Assembly: GCA_900549025.1 (NCBI GenBank) | Contig: URMZ01000008.1 | Coordinates: forward strand, 1 to 63,001 | Reading direction: 5' to 3' | DNA length: 63,001 bases | Source: an uncultured Collinsella sp. | Lineage (GTDB): Bacteria; Actinomycetota; Coriobacteriia; Coriobacteriales; Coriobacteriaceae | Part shown: positions 25,444 through 34,227 of the stretch, piece after piece | Layout of the letters: each line of letters begins with the position of its first letter | How positions within the stretch are numbered: position 1 is the stretch's first letter | Made by a program: the position numbers and the translations under genes | Notes under the pieces: model-generated | Told to the model about the DNA's origin: nothing | Seen by the model: only the letters and a program-made list of their open reading frames with translations | Database searches by the model: none

Positions 25444-26895
25444 ATGGACTACAAGGCAGTGTCCCAGCAAGTCGTCGACAACGTCGGCGGACTGGAGAAC
25501 ATCGAGGGCGCCACGCATTGCGTGACCCGTCTGCGTCTGGTGCTCAAGGATACGAGCAAATACAACAAGGCCGAGCTCGAGAACATCGATGGCGTCAAGG
25601 GCGTGCTGTACAACAGCGGCCAGCTCATGATCATCTTCGGTACCGGTACCGTCAACAAGGTTTACGATGAGTTTATGGCTCTGACGGGCGTTAAGGAGAT
25701 CAGTGCTTCCGAGGTCAAGGGCGCTGAGGCGGACAAGAAGGGCAAGTTCTTCTCGGTCCTCAAGGTATTCTCGGACATCTTTATCCCCATCATTCCCGCC
25801 TTCGTCGGCGCTGCAATCATCATCGGCCTTAAGTCGCTGATCGTTGCCAACGGCCTCTTTGGCATGGAAGGCAGCCTCGCCGATCACAGCGAGTTCCTCA
25901 AGAACCTCGCAAGCTTCTTTGCCATTATCGCCACCACGTTCGACTACCTGCCTGTCCTGGTTATGTACAGCGCGGTCAAGCGTTTTGGCGGTAACCCGAT
26001 CCTGGGCATCCTCGTCGGTATCGTCATGGTTCACCCGAGCCTTATGAACCGCAACACGTTCGTTATGGACCCGACGGGTGCTGAGTACTGGAACTTCGGT
26101 CCGCTATCCATTCCCATGGTTGCTTTCCAGGGCGGCGTATTCCCTGCAATCCTGACTGCCTGGTTTATGGCCAAGGTCGAAAAGATTGCCCAGAAGTACA
26201 TCCCCGAGGTCGTTTCGTTCGTCTTTGTCCCGACCGTTACCCTGATTCTCGCTAACGTCGCCCTGTTCACCGTGTTCGGCCCGCTCGGCAACCTGATCGG
26301 CGACGTCCTCGCTGGCGTAATCGATGTCCTGTACAACAGGATGGGCGTCTTTGGCGCCTTTGTCTTCGCCGCGTTCCTGCAGCCGCTCGTCGTTACCGGT
26401 ACGCATCAGTTCATCCAGGGTATCGAGGCAAACCTTGTTGCCACGACTGGCTTCAACTACATCCAGGCCATCTGGTCGGTTTCCATCATCGCCCAGGGCG
26501 GCGGCGCCATCGGTATGTACCTCATTCACAAGAAGCACTCCAAAGAGCGCAACATCTGCATGTCGTCCTTTATCCCGACGCTGGTCGGAATCTCCGAGCC
26601 CGCTATCTTTGCTGCAAACATGCGCTATTCGATTATTCCGTTCATCTGCGCATGCATCGGTGCAGGCTGCGGCGGTGCCTTCGTCAAGCTCTTTGAGGTG
26701 CGCGCTATCGGTCAGGGTCTGACCGGCGTGCTTGGCCTGCTCATCGTCACGCCCGAGACCCTCGTGTGGTATGTGGCTGGCAATCTCATCGCCTTTATCG
26801 TGCCGATCGTCTTGATCTTTGCCTACAACAAGGCAAAGGGCGTGCCGACCACCGATGAAGAGGGCGCTGGCGCTGGCTTCGACGTTAGCTTCTAG
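25444..26895 (+). CDS. PTS sucrose/beta-glucoside-type permease, IIBC
   Basis: About 483 aa. The IIB domain (residues 1-90) contains the phosphorylated cysteine in ATHCVTRLRLVL. The IIC domain has about ten membrane segments and the loop GISEPAIFAANMRYS seen in sucrose, trehalose and beta-glucoside permeases. No IIA domain is fused, so phosphate probably comes from a shared glucose-type IIA. It sits between two GH32 genes, so sucrose (or a short fructoside) imported as the 6-phosphate is the best guess. GGAGAGG precedes the ATG at 25444. Confidence 0.92.
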   Translation: MDYKAVSQQVVDNVGGLENIEGATHCVTRLRLVLKDTSKYNKAELENIDGVKGVLYNSGQLMIIFGTGTVNKVYDEFMALTGVKEISASEVKGAEADKKGKFFSVLKVFSDIFIPIIPAFVGAAIIIGLKSLIVANGLFGMEGSLADHSEFLKNLASFFAIIATTFDYLPVLVMYSAVKRFGGNPILGILVGIVMVHPSLMNRNTFVMDPTGAEYWNFGPLSIPMVAFQGGVFPAILTAWFMAKVEKIAQKYIPEVVSFVFVPTVTLILANVALFTVFGPLGNLIGDVLAGVIDVLYNRMGVFGAFVFAAFLQPLVVTGTHQFIQGIEANLVATTGFNYIQAIWSVSIIAQGGGAIGMYLIHKKHSKERNICMSSFIPTLVGISEPAIFAANMRYSIIPFICACIGAGCGGAFVKLFEVRAIGQGLTGVLGLLIVTPETLVWYVAGNLIAFIVPIVLIFAYNKAKGVPTTDEEGAGAGFDVSF

Positions 26896-26934
26896 TTGAG
26901 CCGTTCAGTGTAATCTGAGGATAAGTCCATTTGA

Positions 26935-26974
26935 GGAAGGGCGTTCGACTCGTGTGAGTCGAGCGTCCTTCCCC
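26935..26974 (+). other. Hairpin between PTS and second GH32 genes
   Basis: GGAAGGGCGTTCGACT pairs with AGTCGAGCGTCCTTCC around CGTGTG. No T-run follows, so it is more likely an mRNA-stabilising or partial-attenuation hairpin than a full terminator. Confidence 0.6.
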
Positions 26975-26996
26975 ATAGACGAGAAAGTCAACGGCG

Positions 26997-28439
26997 ATGT
27001 TAAATCAAAAAAACAAGGTGACACGCGCGGACTATGAGCAGTGGCGTGTCGGACAGGATGAGACGGCGGCTCGCATCGCGTCCGACCCCGATAGGCTTCT
27101 GTTCCATGTGGAGCCTGAGCTTGGCTGGCTCAACGACCCCAACGGTTTGGTTCAGATTGGTGATACGTATCACATCTATCATCAATACGATCCGTTCGAT
27201 GCTGCGCATGGCGGTCCAGTGCTTTGGAACCATCTGACGACAAAGGATTTTGTGACGTACGAGAATCACGGCCCCGTGCTGTTCCCCGATTCCGATTTGG
27301 ATTCGAGCGGAGCGTATTCTGGTTCTGCCTTTGTACGTGATGGCAAGATTCACTACTTCTATACCGGCAACGTCAAGCATTTTGACCGCGATGATTACGA
27401 CTACGTGTTGACGGGCCGTGAGCAAAACCAGATTCATATGGTTGCCGAGAATCCCGACGAATTGGGCGAGAAGTGCATAGCTGTTGGACCGGTCGATTAC
27501 CCCGACGATATCGGTACGCACGTGCGCGACCCCAAGATCCTTGAGCACGATGGTATCTACTACATGGTTCTGGGTGCTCGTACGAAAGACGACCGTGGCT
27601 GCGTGCTTGTCTATACCTCGCGCAATCTTGAGGACTGGAGCTATGCGACGCGCATTGAGTTGGGCGAGAAGTTTGGCTTTATGTGGGAGTGCCCCGATCT
27701 GTTTGAGCTCGATGGCGAGCTTATTCTCGTTTGCTGTCCGCAGGGTGTGCCTGCCGATGGTTGGCGTTACCGCAATCCGCATCAGTGCGTGTGGTTCCCC
27801 ATCGAGGCCGATTGGGAGGCGCCGAGCTTTAAAATCGTCGGGCAGGGCATGCCCCCGATGGTCGATGCCGGTTTTGATTTCTATGCTCCGCAGTCCTTTG
27901 AGGATACTGCAGGCCGGCGTTTGATGATCGGATGGTCGGGTTGCCCCGATGCGACGGCAGAAAACCCGACGGTGGCGCGCGGGTGGCAGTGCGCGTTGAC
28001 GGTGCCGCGAGAGCTGAGCATGCGCGATGGCAAGCTCTGCCAGCAACCGGCGCACGAGATTGAGAGGATGCGCGGCGACTGCGTTCGCGCGACAGGCGGT
28101 GAAACCGTTGAGGAGCCGGGCCGCCTGTTTGATCTTGTGGTTTCCTGTGAGGGCGCCAAGATGGTCGAGCTCGAAATCCGCAAGGGTGTCTTTGTGTGCT
28201 ATGCAGACGGGATGCTTACCCTCGACATGGGTGACGAAGGCTATGGGCGCGACCAGAGGTCGATCGAGCTCAGCGAGCTTCGCGACCTGCGCGTGCTTTC
28301 GGACACTACGATGGTCGAGATTTTTGCAAATGGCGGCGAGGCGGCACTTACGAGCCGTACCTATTCGCCGGCGGTTCCGGCGATGGGGCTTCATGTCAAG
28401 GGTGCGGCGTCGATGAATTTCTACCGCCTCGTGCATTAA
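26997..28439 (+). CDS. scrB: Sucrose-6-phosphate hydrolase (GH32)
   Basis: 480 aa, cytosolic. All three GH32 signatures are canonical: GWLNDPNGL with the nucleophile Asp, RDPKI, and WECPDLF with the acid/base Glu. The C-terminal sandwich ends with VEIFANGGE, typical of invertases. Located after the sucrose-type PTS permease, it most likely splits sucrose-6-phosphate to glucose-6-phosphate and fructose. The ribosome site is weak (GAGAAAG), so translation may depend on the preceding hairpin region or on coupling. Confidence 0.92.
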   Translation: MLNQKNKVTRADYEQWRVGQDETAARIASDPDRLLFHVEPELGWLNDPNGLVQIGDTYHIYHQYDPFDAAHGGPVLWNHLTTKDFVTYENHGPVLFPDSDLDSSGAYSGSAFVRDGKIHYFYTGNVKHFDRDDYDYVLTGREQNQIHMVAENPDELGEKCIAVGPVDYPDDIGTHVRDPKILEHDGIYYMVLGARTKDDRGCVLVYTSRNLEDWSYATRIELGEKFGFMWECPDLFELDGELILVCCPQGVPADGWRYRNPHQCVWFPIEADWEAPSFKIVGQGMPPMVDAGFDFYAPQSFEDTAGRRLMIGWSGCPDATAENPTVARGWQCALTVPRELSMRDGKLCQQPAHEIERMRGDCVRATGGETVEEPGRLFDLVVSCEGAKMVELEIRKGVFVCYADGMLTLDMGDEGYGRDQRSIELSELRDLRVLSDTTMVEIFANGGEAALTSRTYSPAVPAMGLHVKGAASMNFYRLVH

Positions 28440-28591
28440 CCGTGCATGGAGTACGATTGGACTTGCTGGGCGGAATGTGTCGCAGTTACCGCGGCCAACT
28501 ACCGTTTATCGCGTATAGCGACCGTTTGCGGAATAAGTAACACTCCTCAATAAACCGTGTAGAATCCTAAATAAGCACGGAGTTTTCCAGG

Positions 28592-28633
28592 GAGACGCTG
28601 TCCTTTGTTGTGTGCAAGGGACGGCGTCTCTTT
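28592..28633 (+). terminator. Terminator after the sucrose operon
   Basis: GAGACGCTGTCC pairs with GGACGGCGTCTC, followed by TTT. It lies 150 bases past scrB. Confidence 0.75.
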
Positions 28634-28716
28634 GGCGCTTGGAGGCCGTTGTGTAGCAGGGCGGTGAACGTGCGTCACATATTAAAAAGCCAACGTCGAG
28701 ATGGGTCGTGATGATA

Positions 28717-29571
28717 ATGGGCAAGTACGTAATCGTGGTTGAATCTGGTTCGGATGTGACGCCAGAGCTCTGCGAACGCTACGGCATCGTGCGCGTGCCT
28801 ATGCATGTCACGATTGGTGACGAGACCGTCGAGGACGGCTCGATCGATCCGCTCGAGATTTATTCGCGCTGCAACGAGTTTGGCGTGATGCCAAAGACCA
28901 GTGGCTGCGCACCGGCAGATTTCTCTCGCGTGTACGATCGCATTCACGCCGAGCAGCCCGACGCGACCATTTTGCATCTTGCATATTCCGAGGCCACGAC
29001 CTGCTCGCATCAGTCCTCAAAGATTGCGGCCCAGGGGCGCGACTACGTGTTCTCCATGGACACGCGCTTTGTCTCAGTAGGCCAGTCGCTCGTTGTCGTC
29101 GAGGCCGCCAAGTATATTGAGGCCCACCCCGATGCCACCGTTGACGAGATCTTTGCATTTACGAACTCCGTCATGGACCGCGTGCTGTTGGGCTTTGTTC
29201 CTACCGACCTTGCCTTCCTTAAGGCGGGCGGTCGCTTGTCCAACGTCGCGTTCCTAGGCGCCCATCTGCTCAAGATTAAGCCCTGCATTGAGGTGACGGG
29301 TGGCAAGTTCGTGGCGACCAAGAAGTTCCGCGGCTCTATGCTCAAGTGCGCCCGTGCCTTTATTGACCACATGGTTTCGAAGGGCGAGATTGACTACTCG
29401 CACATTGGCTTGGCGTATTCGGTAGGTCTTTCCGAGGAGCTGCGCGACGACATGGAGGTCTATGCGCACGACCTAGGCTTTAAGGACATTACCTGGACCC
29501 AGGTCGGCGGCGTCATCTCGAGCCATTGCGGCCCGACCGCCTTCGGTGCGGTGCTCACGCTTAAGGCGTAA
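28717..29571 (+). CDS. DegV-family fatty-acid-binding protein
   Basis: About 284 aa. It starts with the DegV pattern VIVVESGSDV, then the conserved TSGCAPADF with the lipid-head-group Ser/Thr, SMDTRFVSVGQSLVV, FLKAGGRLSN, and a C-terminal GPTAFGAV. FakB-type members present fatty acids to the kinase FakA for phospholipid synthesis. The start is uncertain: GTG at 28708 and ATGs at 28711 and 28717 are in frame with no clear SD; I prefer 28717 from the family pattern. No fakA is adjacent. Confidence 0.88.
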   Translation: MGKYVIVVESGSDVTPELCERYGIVRVPMHVTIGDETVEDGSIDPLEIYSRCNEFGVMPKTSGCAPADFSRVYDRIHAEQPDATILHLAYSEATTCSHQSSKIAAQGRDYVFSMDTRFVSVGQSLVVVEAAKYIEAHPDATVDEIFAFTNSVMDRVLLGFVPTDLAFLKAGGRLSNVAFLGAHLLKIKPCIEVTGGKFVATKKFRGSMLKCARAFIDHMVSKGEIDYSHIGLAYSVGLSEELRDDMEVYAHDLGFKDITWTQVGGVISSHCGPTAFGAVLTLKA

Positions 29572-29762
29572 AGGCTGCAGACGAACATTTTCTCGCTTTT
29601 GCGAGTGCTCGGCAGCCATATGATCGATATAAGTCCCTGCCATGGCGGTAGGGGGCAGATTAAAGCATGCCACTCTGGCCGAGACGTTTAAACGCAAGCG
29701 TATGGGCTAGAATGGCTCTGGCATTTATGTAACTAAAACCAAAGAGAGGCAAGGTAGCGGGA

Positions 29763-30581
29763 ATGGCTGAGATGACGCTCGAGGGTGTGGACGCTCGTCC
29801 CGAGGACTCCGCGTTTGCCCTGGGCCGCGTACATTCGATTGAGACGATGGGTACGGTCGACGGTCCCGGCATTCGCTTTGTGGTGTTTGTCCAAGGCTGT
29901 CCCATGCGCTGCGCGTATTGCCACAATCCCGATACTTGGTCTGTTAACGGCGGCACCATGGTGACTGTCGAGCACCTCATGGACGAGTTCCAGAGCAACC
30001 ATGAGTTTTACCGCAGCGGCGGCATTACGGTTTCGGGTGGCGAGCCGCTCCTGCAGCCCGAGTTTTTGGCCGATCTGTTCCGTGCAATGCACAACAACCC
30101 CGATGGCCGCGTGCATACCTGCCTCGACAGCTGCGGCTATGCGTTTGACCCCAACCATCCCGAGAAGTTCGATGCCGTACTCAACGAGACCGATATGGTG
30201 CTGCTCGACATCAAGCACGCCGATCCCGTCGAGCATAAAAAGCTGACCGGTTGCGATCCCGCACGTATCTTGGCGTTTGGCGATGAGCTGGCGCGTCGCA
30301 GGATCAAGGTTGTTATCCGTCACGTGGTGGTGCCGGGCATTACCGACACGGTGGAGGAGTGCGAGGCACTCGGCCGCCTGATTGCCCCGTGGCATAACGT
30401 GGTCGGCCTGGAGATGCTGCCGTATCACACGATGGGTGTCGTCAAGTACGAGCAACTGGGCATTCCCTATAAGCTTGAGGGCGTGCCCCAGATGGATACC
30501 GCGCGCATGCCCGAGCTGCGCAATGCCGTTATGACCGGCATGAAAAAGCGCCGCACGGAACTCAAAAAAGCCATCGGCTAG
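29763..30581 (+). CDS. pflA: Pyruvate formate-lyase-activating enzyme
   Basis: 272-aa radical SAM protein that installs the glycyl radical on PFL. The iron-sulfur cluster motif is CPMRCAYC (CxxxCxxC, about residues 46-53), and the SAM-binding GGE motif is in TVSGGEPLLQPEF. The N-terminal IETMGTVDGPGIRFVVF is characteristic of PflA rather than other activases. GAGAGGCAAG precedes the ATG. It is 7 kb from the pfl genes, separated by the sucrose operon. Its substrate here should be the Gly58 loop of the small protein encoded at 22266-22517, presumably docked on the main subunit. Confidence 0.94.
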   Translation: MAEMTLEGVDARPEDSAFALGRVHSIETMGTVDGPGIRFVVFVQGCPMRCAYCHNPDTWSVNGGTMVTVEHLMDEFQSNHEFYRSGGITVSGGEPLLQPEFLADLFRAMHNNPDGRVHTCLDSCGYAFDPNHPEKFDAVLNETDMVLLDIKHADPVEHKKLTGCDPARILAFGDELARRRIKVVIRHVVVPGITDTVEECEALGRLIAPWHNVVGLEMLPYHTMGVVKYEQLGIPYKLEGVPQMDTARMPELRNAVMTGMKKRRTELKKAIG

Positions 30582-30603
30582 CGAGCCATATTCGCTCCCC
30601 AAA

Positions 30604-30636
30604 GGCACTCATTGGGGACAGACTTAAATGAGTGCC
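30604..30636. repeat. Family G hairpin, copy G3
   Basis: GGCACTCATT pairs with AATGAGTGCC around a loop with GGGGACAGACTT. The stem differs from G1 and G2 but still pairs; the GGGGAC loop start is kept. Confidence 0.5.
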
Positions 30637-30672
30637 CCTGGGCACCAAGTTGATTGCCAAAGAGCCCCGTCA

Positions 30673-30739
30673 AGTTGCGGTGGAATAGTTCTTGTTTTTC
30701 GGCTTATGCCGCCCAAATAGGAACTATTCCACCGCAACT
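30673..30739. repeat. Family H hairpin, copy H1
   Basis: AGTTGCGGTGGAATAGTTC pairs perfectly with GAACTATTCCACCGCAACT around a 29-base centre. Three more copies occur at 48925, 50146 and 58551. The gap 30582-30897 holds only this and G3. Confidence 0.7.
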
Positions 30740-30897
30740 GCGTTTTGGGCGGAGATGCGCAACAGAATCGCGCCATTTGGATAAATACGCTTGTGGTTTC
30801 TTTAAAGACGCCTTAAACGCCGCTGAATATCTTTGGAAAGAAATGCCTGCTCGGTATTATGCTGCTCGTATATGAACGGTAGCAGTCAGGAGACCAC

Positions 30898-31995
30898 GTG
30901 CGAAACAACGCATCGCGGGACGAGTATATGCCGCAGCATAGCAGCAGATATGAGACGAAGGGCACGTCTTCGCGTGGCCTTGCCGACGCTCGCGTCCGCG
31001 TGACGAAGATTGCCGCCATTGGGATGCTAACGTTGGCGGTTATTATCCTCGGAATTACCGCCAAAACCTATGCGTCGGAGCGAATGGCACACTCAGATGC
31101 GTCAACGGTACAGACGCAAAACGAGAAGGTTTCAAAGTCCAAAGCGTCGGCAGATCTCAAGACGAAACTTTCGAAGGCGGACTTCAACGATATCCCTTCG
31201 GGTGATACCGTTCAGACCTTCTCGTTGGTAGATAACAAGACTCCTACCTTGGAGAATGAGAGCCTTGCCTTGCTCCAGGATGCCCTGAGTCGGGCGCAGG
31301 AGCTAGGCGATGTGGGCGTGGTGTTCTACGACCTGTCAAGCGGCAAGGGCGTGACGTATAACCCCGATGTCGAGGTTTACGGCGCGAGTAGCTACAAGGC
31401 GCTCTATGCGTTGTACATCTGCGAATCTCTGGTCGAGACGGGTCAGGTTTCACTCGATGATTCCCTTGGCACCTATGGTGGCTACAACATGGGTTGGCAG
31501 ACGGTGCGCGACCTGATCGATGCCGCGGTCGTTAATTCGGACAACGATTCGTTTATTGCGTTACGCGCGGCGTTTGACCGTGTCGGTTACGAGGATTGGA
31601 TTGCCAGTCTTGGCATCGATTACGATACCGCACTCGATCCGATGAGTGATTTTCCCACCTATTGCCCGCGCACCTCGGCCAAGTTGTGGCGCGAGATGAG
31701 CGAGTATTTGAGCCGTGATACCGAGACGTCGCAATGGCTATCGGATCTTCTGGCCTCTACGACCCGGTCCTTTATCCGCGACGGCATTGCGGACGACCAA
31801 GCCCTGGTGCGCAACAAGGCCGGCTGGATTAGCGAGGATGGTTGCTATTCGACATGCGATGCGGGCCTCATCGATGTCGATGGCGACACCTACATTATGA
31901 GCATCATGACATCGATGCCATGGAGTGATCGCTCGAGTGAGCTGGTGGCTGCGATTGCTAAGATATTCTTTGATACGCGAGCTGCGCTGGCCTAA
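30898..31995 (+). CDS. Membrane-anchored class A beta-lactamase-fold serine hydrolase
   Basis: 365 aa. A short cytoplasmic start is followed by one membrane segment (IGMLTLAVIILGITA, about residues 40-55), a Ser/Lys-rich stalk and a beta-lactamase-like domain from about residue 120. The SxxK active-site motif is ASSYKALY, the SDN loop is VNSDNDSF, and the third motif reads RNKAGWIS (KAG for KTG). All three point to a working penicillin-interacting enzyme. Whether it hydrolyses beta-lactams or acts on cell wall is open; I see no clear omega-loop ExxLN. The start is GTG with AGGAG six bases upstream. Confidence 0.82.
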   Translation: MRNNASRDEYMPQHSSRYETKGTSSRGLADARVRVTKIAAIGMLTLAVIILGITAKTYASERMAHSDASTVQTQNEKVSKSKASADLKTKLSKADFNDIPSGDTVQTFSLVDNKTPTLENESLALLQDALSRAQELGDVGVVFYDLSSGKGVTYNPDVEVYGASSYKALYALYICESLVETGQVSLDDSLGTYGGYNMGWQTVRDLIDAAVVNSDNDSFIALRAAFDRVGYEDWIASLGIDYDTALDPMSDFPTYCPRTSAKLWREMSEYLSRDTETSQWLSDLLASTTRSFIRDGIADDQALVRNKAGWISEDGCYSTCDAGLIDVDGDTYIMSIMTSMPWSDRSSELVAAIAKIFFDTRAALA

Positions 31996-32073
31996 CGTGT
32001 TCGTTTGACGAGGTCAAACAAAATGCTGGTACCATACCGTGGTTGAGAATTTCGTATAGGTTTGGGGAATGGC

Positions 32074-32814
32074 ATGGCTACCATCGCGATTATCGGTGCG
32101 CTCGAAAAAGAGATCATGCAGATTAAGGAAGAGTTGAGCAACGTTTGCATGGTACAGGAGGCGGGCTTGAACGTTGTGACCGGCGGGCTCGACGGCCTGT
32201 CGATTGTCGCCACGACGGCGGGTATGGGCACGGTAAACGCTGCCGCCGCAACACAGCACCTCATTAGCAAGTATGCTCCACAGGCAGTTGTGTTTTCTGG
32301 TATCGCAGGTGGCCTGAATCCCAAGCTCCATATCGACGATGTCGTCATTGGCAAATGCCTGCGCTATCTAGATACCGATACCGCGCTTATCGCCGAGTCT
32401 GCACCAGGGCTCGAGGAGTTTGTCTCGACGCCTGCGCTGGTCGATATTGCCGCCGATGTGCTTGCTGAGCGTGGGTTTGTTGATGCTTCGACAAATACGA
32501 CCGCTTCGAACGAGGGCGCAAAGCAGTTCCTGGTCGGCACGATTGCCACGGGTAACCGCTTTGTGACGGGCGCCACTATGCGCAATGATGCCATCGAGGC
32601 GACGCATGCCGATTGTGTCGGCATGGAGGGCGCGGCAATTGCCCATGTCGCAACCAAAAATGGTGTCGATTGCCTGGTGCTGCGTGCTATCAGCGATAAT
32701 TGTGACGAGGCGTATGATGCGATTTGCGACCGCGAGTTCGATTTGTTCGAGTATGCGCGTGCCGCAAGCGATATCACGCTCGATATCGTTCGACGCATTG
32801 CCGCTGCGCAATAG
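32074..32814 (+). CDS. mtnN: 5'-methylthioadenosine/S-adenosylhomocysteine nucleosidase
   Basis: 246 aa. Cleaves adenine from SAH, methylthioadenosine and 5'-deoxyadenosine. It is therefore useful in a cell with several radical SAM enzymes. Signatures: IAIIGALEKEI at the start, FSGIAGGL, TGNRFVTG, and VGMEGAAIAHVA containing the ribose-binding Glu, then RAISDNCD with the catalytic Asp. GGGGAATGGC precedes the ATG. It is followed closely by engB. Confidence 0.94.
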   Translation: MATIAIIGALEKEIMQIKEELSNVCMVQEAGLNVVTGGLDGLSIVATTAGMGTVNAAAATQHLISKYAPQAVVFSGIAGGLNPKLHIDDVVIGKCLRYLDTDTALIAESAPGLEEFVSTPALVDIAADVLAERGFVDASTNTTASNEGAKQFLVGTIATGNRFVTGATMRNDAIEATHADCVGMEGAAIAHVATKNGVDCLVLRAISDNCDEAYDAICDREFDLFEYARAASDITLDIVRRIAAAQ

Positions 32815-32851
32815 CGCGTTTTTTGCAAGATCCTACGACCAAGGAGTGTCC

Positions 32852-33442
32852 ATGGCCGATTCCATTAACTACCAGCTTGCCAAGTTCGTCGCCAGCTACG
32901 GCAAGGTTTCGCAGATCCCCGAGTCCACCTGTCCCGAGGTGAGCTTCGTTGGCCGCTCAAATGTGGGCAAGTCGTCCATTATGAACAAGCTCTTTGGCCG
33001 CAAGAACCTGGTGAAGGTTTCGAGCACGCCGGGCAAGACGAGCAACATCAATTTCTTCGAGGCCGACGACGTGCACTTTGTGGACCTGCCGGGCTATGGT
33101 TTCGCCCGTCGTTCCAAGGCCGAGCGCGACCGCTGGGCCGAGCTCATCGGCGACTTCTTCGACTCCGAGCGCAGCTTTAACTTGGTTGTGTCGCTAGTGG
33201 ACATTCGCCATGACCCCAGTAAGCTCGACCATGACATGATCGACTACCTGCAGGGCAACGAGTTCAACTTTATCGTCTGCCTCACCAAGGCCGACAAGCT
33301 CAGCCGCACCCAGCAGGCCCGCCAGGCAGCTGCCATCAAAAAGCAACTCAACGTCCCGGCCGAGAACGTGATCATCACAAGCTCTCAGACTGGCACCGGC
33401 ATCGACGAACTCAAAAAGCGCATCGCCGAGGCCTGCCTCTAG
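32852..33442 (+). CDS. engB: Ribosome biogenesis GTP-binding protein EngB/YsxC
   Basis: 196-aa GTPase needed for 50S assembly. G1 is GRSNVGKSS, G2 is in SSTPGKTSNIN, G3 is DLPGYGFA, G4 is LTKADK, and the G5 region is ITSSQTGTGID. AAGGAG lies six bases before the ATG at 32852. Probably co-transcribed with mtnN (37-base gap). Confidence 0.95.
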   Translation: MADSINYQLAKFVASYGKVSQIPESTCPEVSFVGRSNVGKSSIMNKLFGRKNLVKVSSTPGKTSNINFFEADDVHFVDLPGYGFARRSKAERDRWAELIGDFFDSERSFNLVVSLVDIRHDPSKLDHDMIDYLQGNEFNFIVCLTKADKLSRTQQARQAAAIKKQLNVPAENVIITSSQTGTGIDELKKRIAEACL

Positions 33443-33478
33443 TAAGGGCTCTTGGCAGGCAATAGTTTGCATCTATCT

Positions 33479-33525
33479 ATATCACCCCAGTGATAGTTGT
33501 TGGTACACTATCACTGGGGTGATAT
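33479..33525. promoter_or_regulatory. 18-bp perfect inverted repeat before the DUF3990/HTH pair
   Basis: ATATCACCCCAGTGATAG and CTATCACTGGGGTGATAT are separated by 11 bases and end 18 bases before the first gene. This is the expected place and form of an operator for the HTH protein encoded in the pair. Confidence 0.65.
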
Positions 33526-33543
33526 TTGTATTTGGAGGTCACA

Positions 33544-34227
33544 ATGGAGCTTTGGCACGGGTCGGAGGTTGTTGTCGAGCATCCGTCGTTGGATAAATGC
33601 AGACAATTCAATGACTATGGTCGTGGGTTTTATTGCACGCCACATGAGGAAATGGCGATGGAATGGGCATGCCGGACCGAGGCCGATGGCATTGCGAATC
33701 GATACGAACTCAATGCGGATGGCCTTTCAGTTTTGGATTTGGAGTCCGGCGATTATTCAATTCTCAACTGGCTTGCGATTTTGGCCGACAACAGGGAATT
33801 CAATGTCTCGACGCCGTTGGCGCGCGAAGGGCTTCGTTATTTACTCGATAACTATCTGATTGACATTTCTTCATATGACATCATCCGGGGCTATCGTGCT
33901 GACGACTCATATTTTTCGTTCGCAAGACAGTTTGTCAGCGGCATGATTTCGCTCAGGCAGCTGCAGCGCATTATGCGTTTAGGAGATTTGGGTATCCAAT
34001 ATGCGCTCATGAGCGAGAGTGCGTTTTCGGCAATTACATTTTGCGATTGGAAGCAGGCAACCGGCTCCGAATACTATCCCAAGCGTTTTAAGCGAGAGCA
34101 GAACGCGCGATGCAAGTACTTGGACACAGTAAATGGATTCGACGCTGAGGGCGTCTACATTAGGGATTTAATGGCAGGGAGGGTTGATTTAGATGATCCA
34201 AGTGTTAACGGATTGTGGGCCGAGTAG
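33544..34227 (+). CDS. DUF3990-type putative ADP-ribosyltransferase toxin
   Basis: 227 aa. It begins LWHGSEVVVEHPSLDKC and continues NDYGRGFYCTPHEEMAMEWA, the DUF3990 pattern that resembles the NAD-binding core of ADP-ribosyltransferases. The rest is helical with a conserved RGYRADDSYFSFA stretch. In gut bacteria this family usually lies beside a small HTH gene and is thought to act as a toxin; here the downstream gene overlaps by 35 bases. GGAGG precedes the ATG at 33544. Base composition is more AT-rich than the flanks, suggesting acquisition. The activity is inferred from the fold only. Confidence 0.75.
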   Translation: MELWHGSEVVVEHPSLDKCRQFNDYGRGFYCTPHEEMAMEWACRTEADGIANRYELNADGLSVLDLESGDYSILNWLAILADNREFNVSTPLAREGLRYLLDNYLIDISSYDIIRGYRADDSYFSFARQFVSGMISLRQLQRIMRLGDLGIQYALMSESAFSAITFCDWKQATGSEYYPKRFKREQNARCKYLDTVNGFDAEGVYIRDLMAGRVDLDDPSVNGLWAE

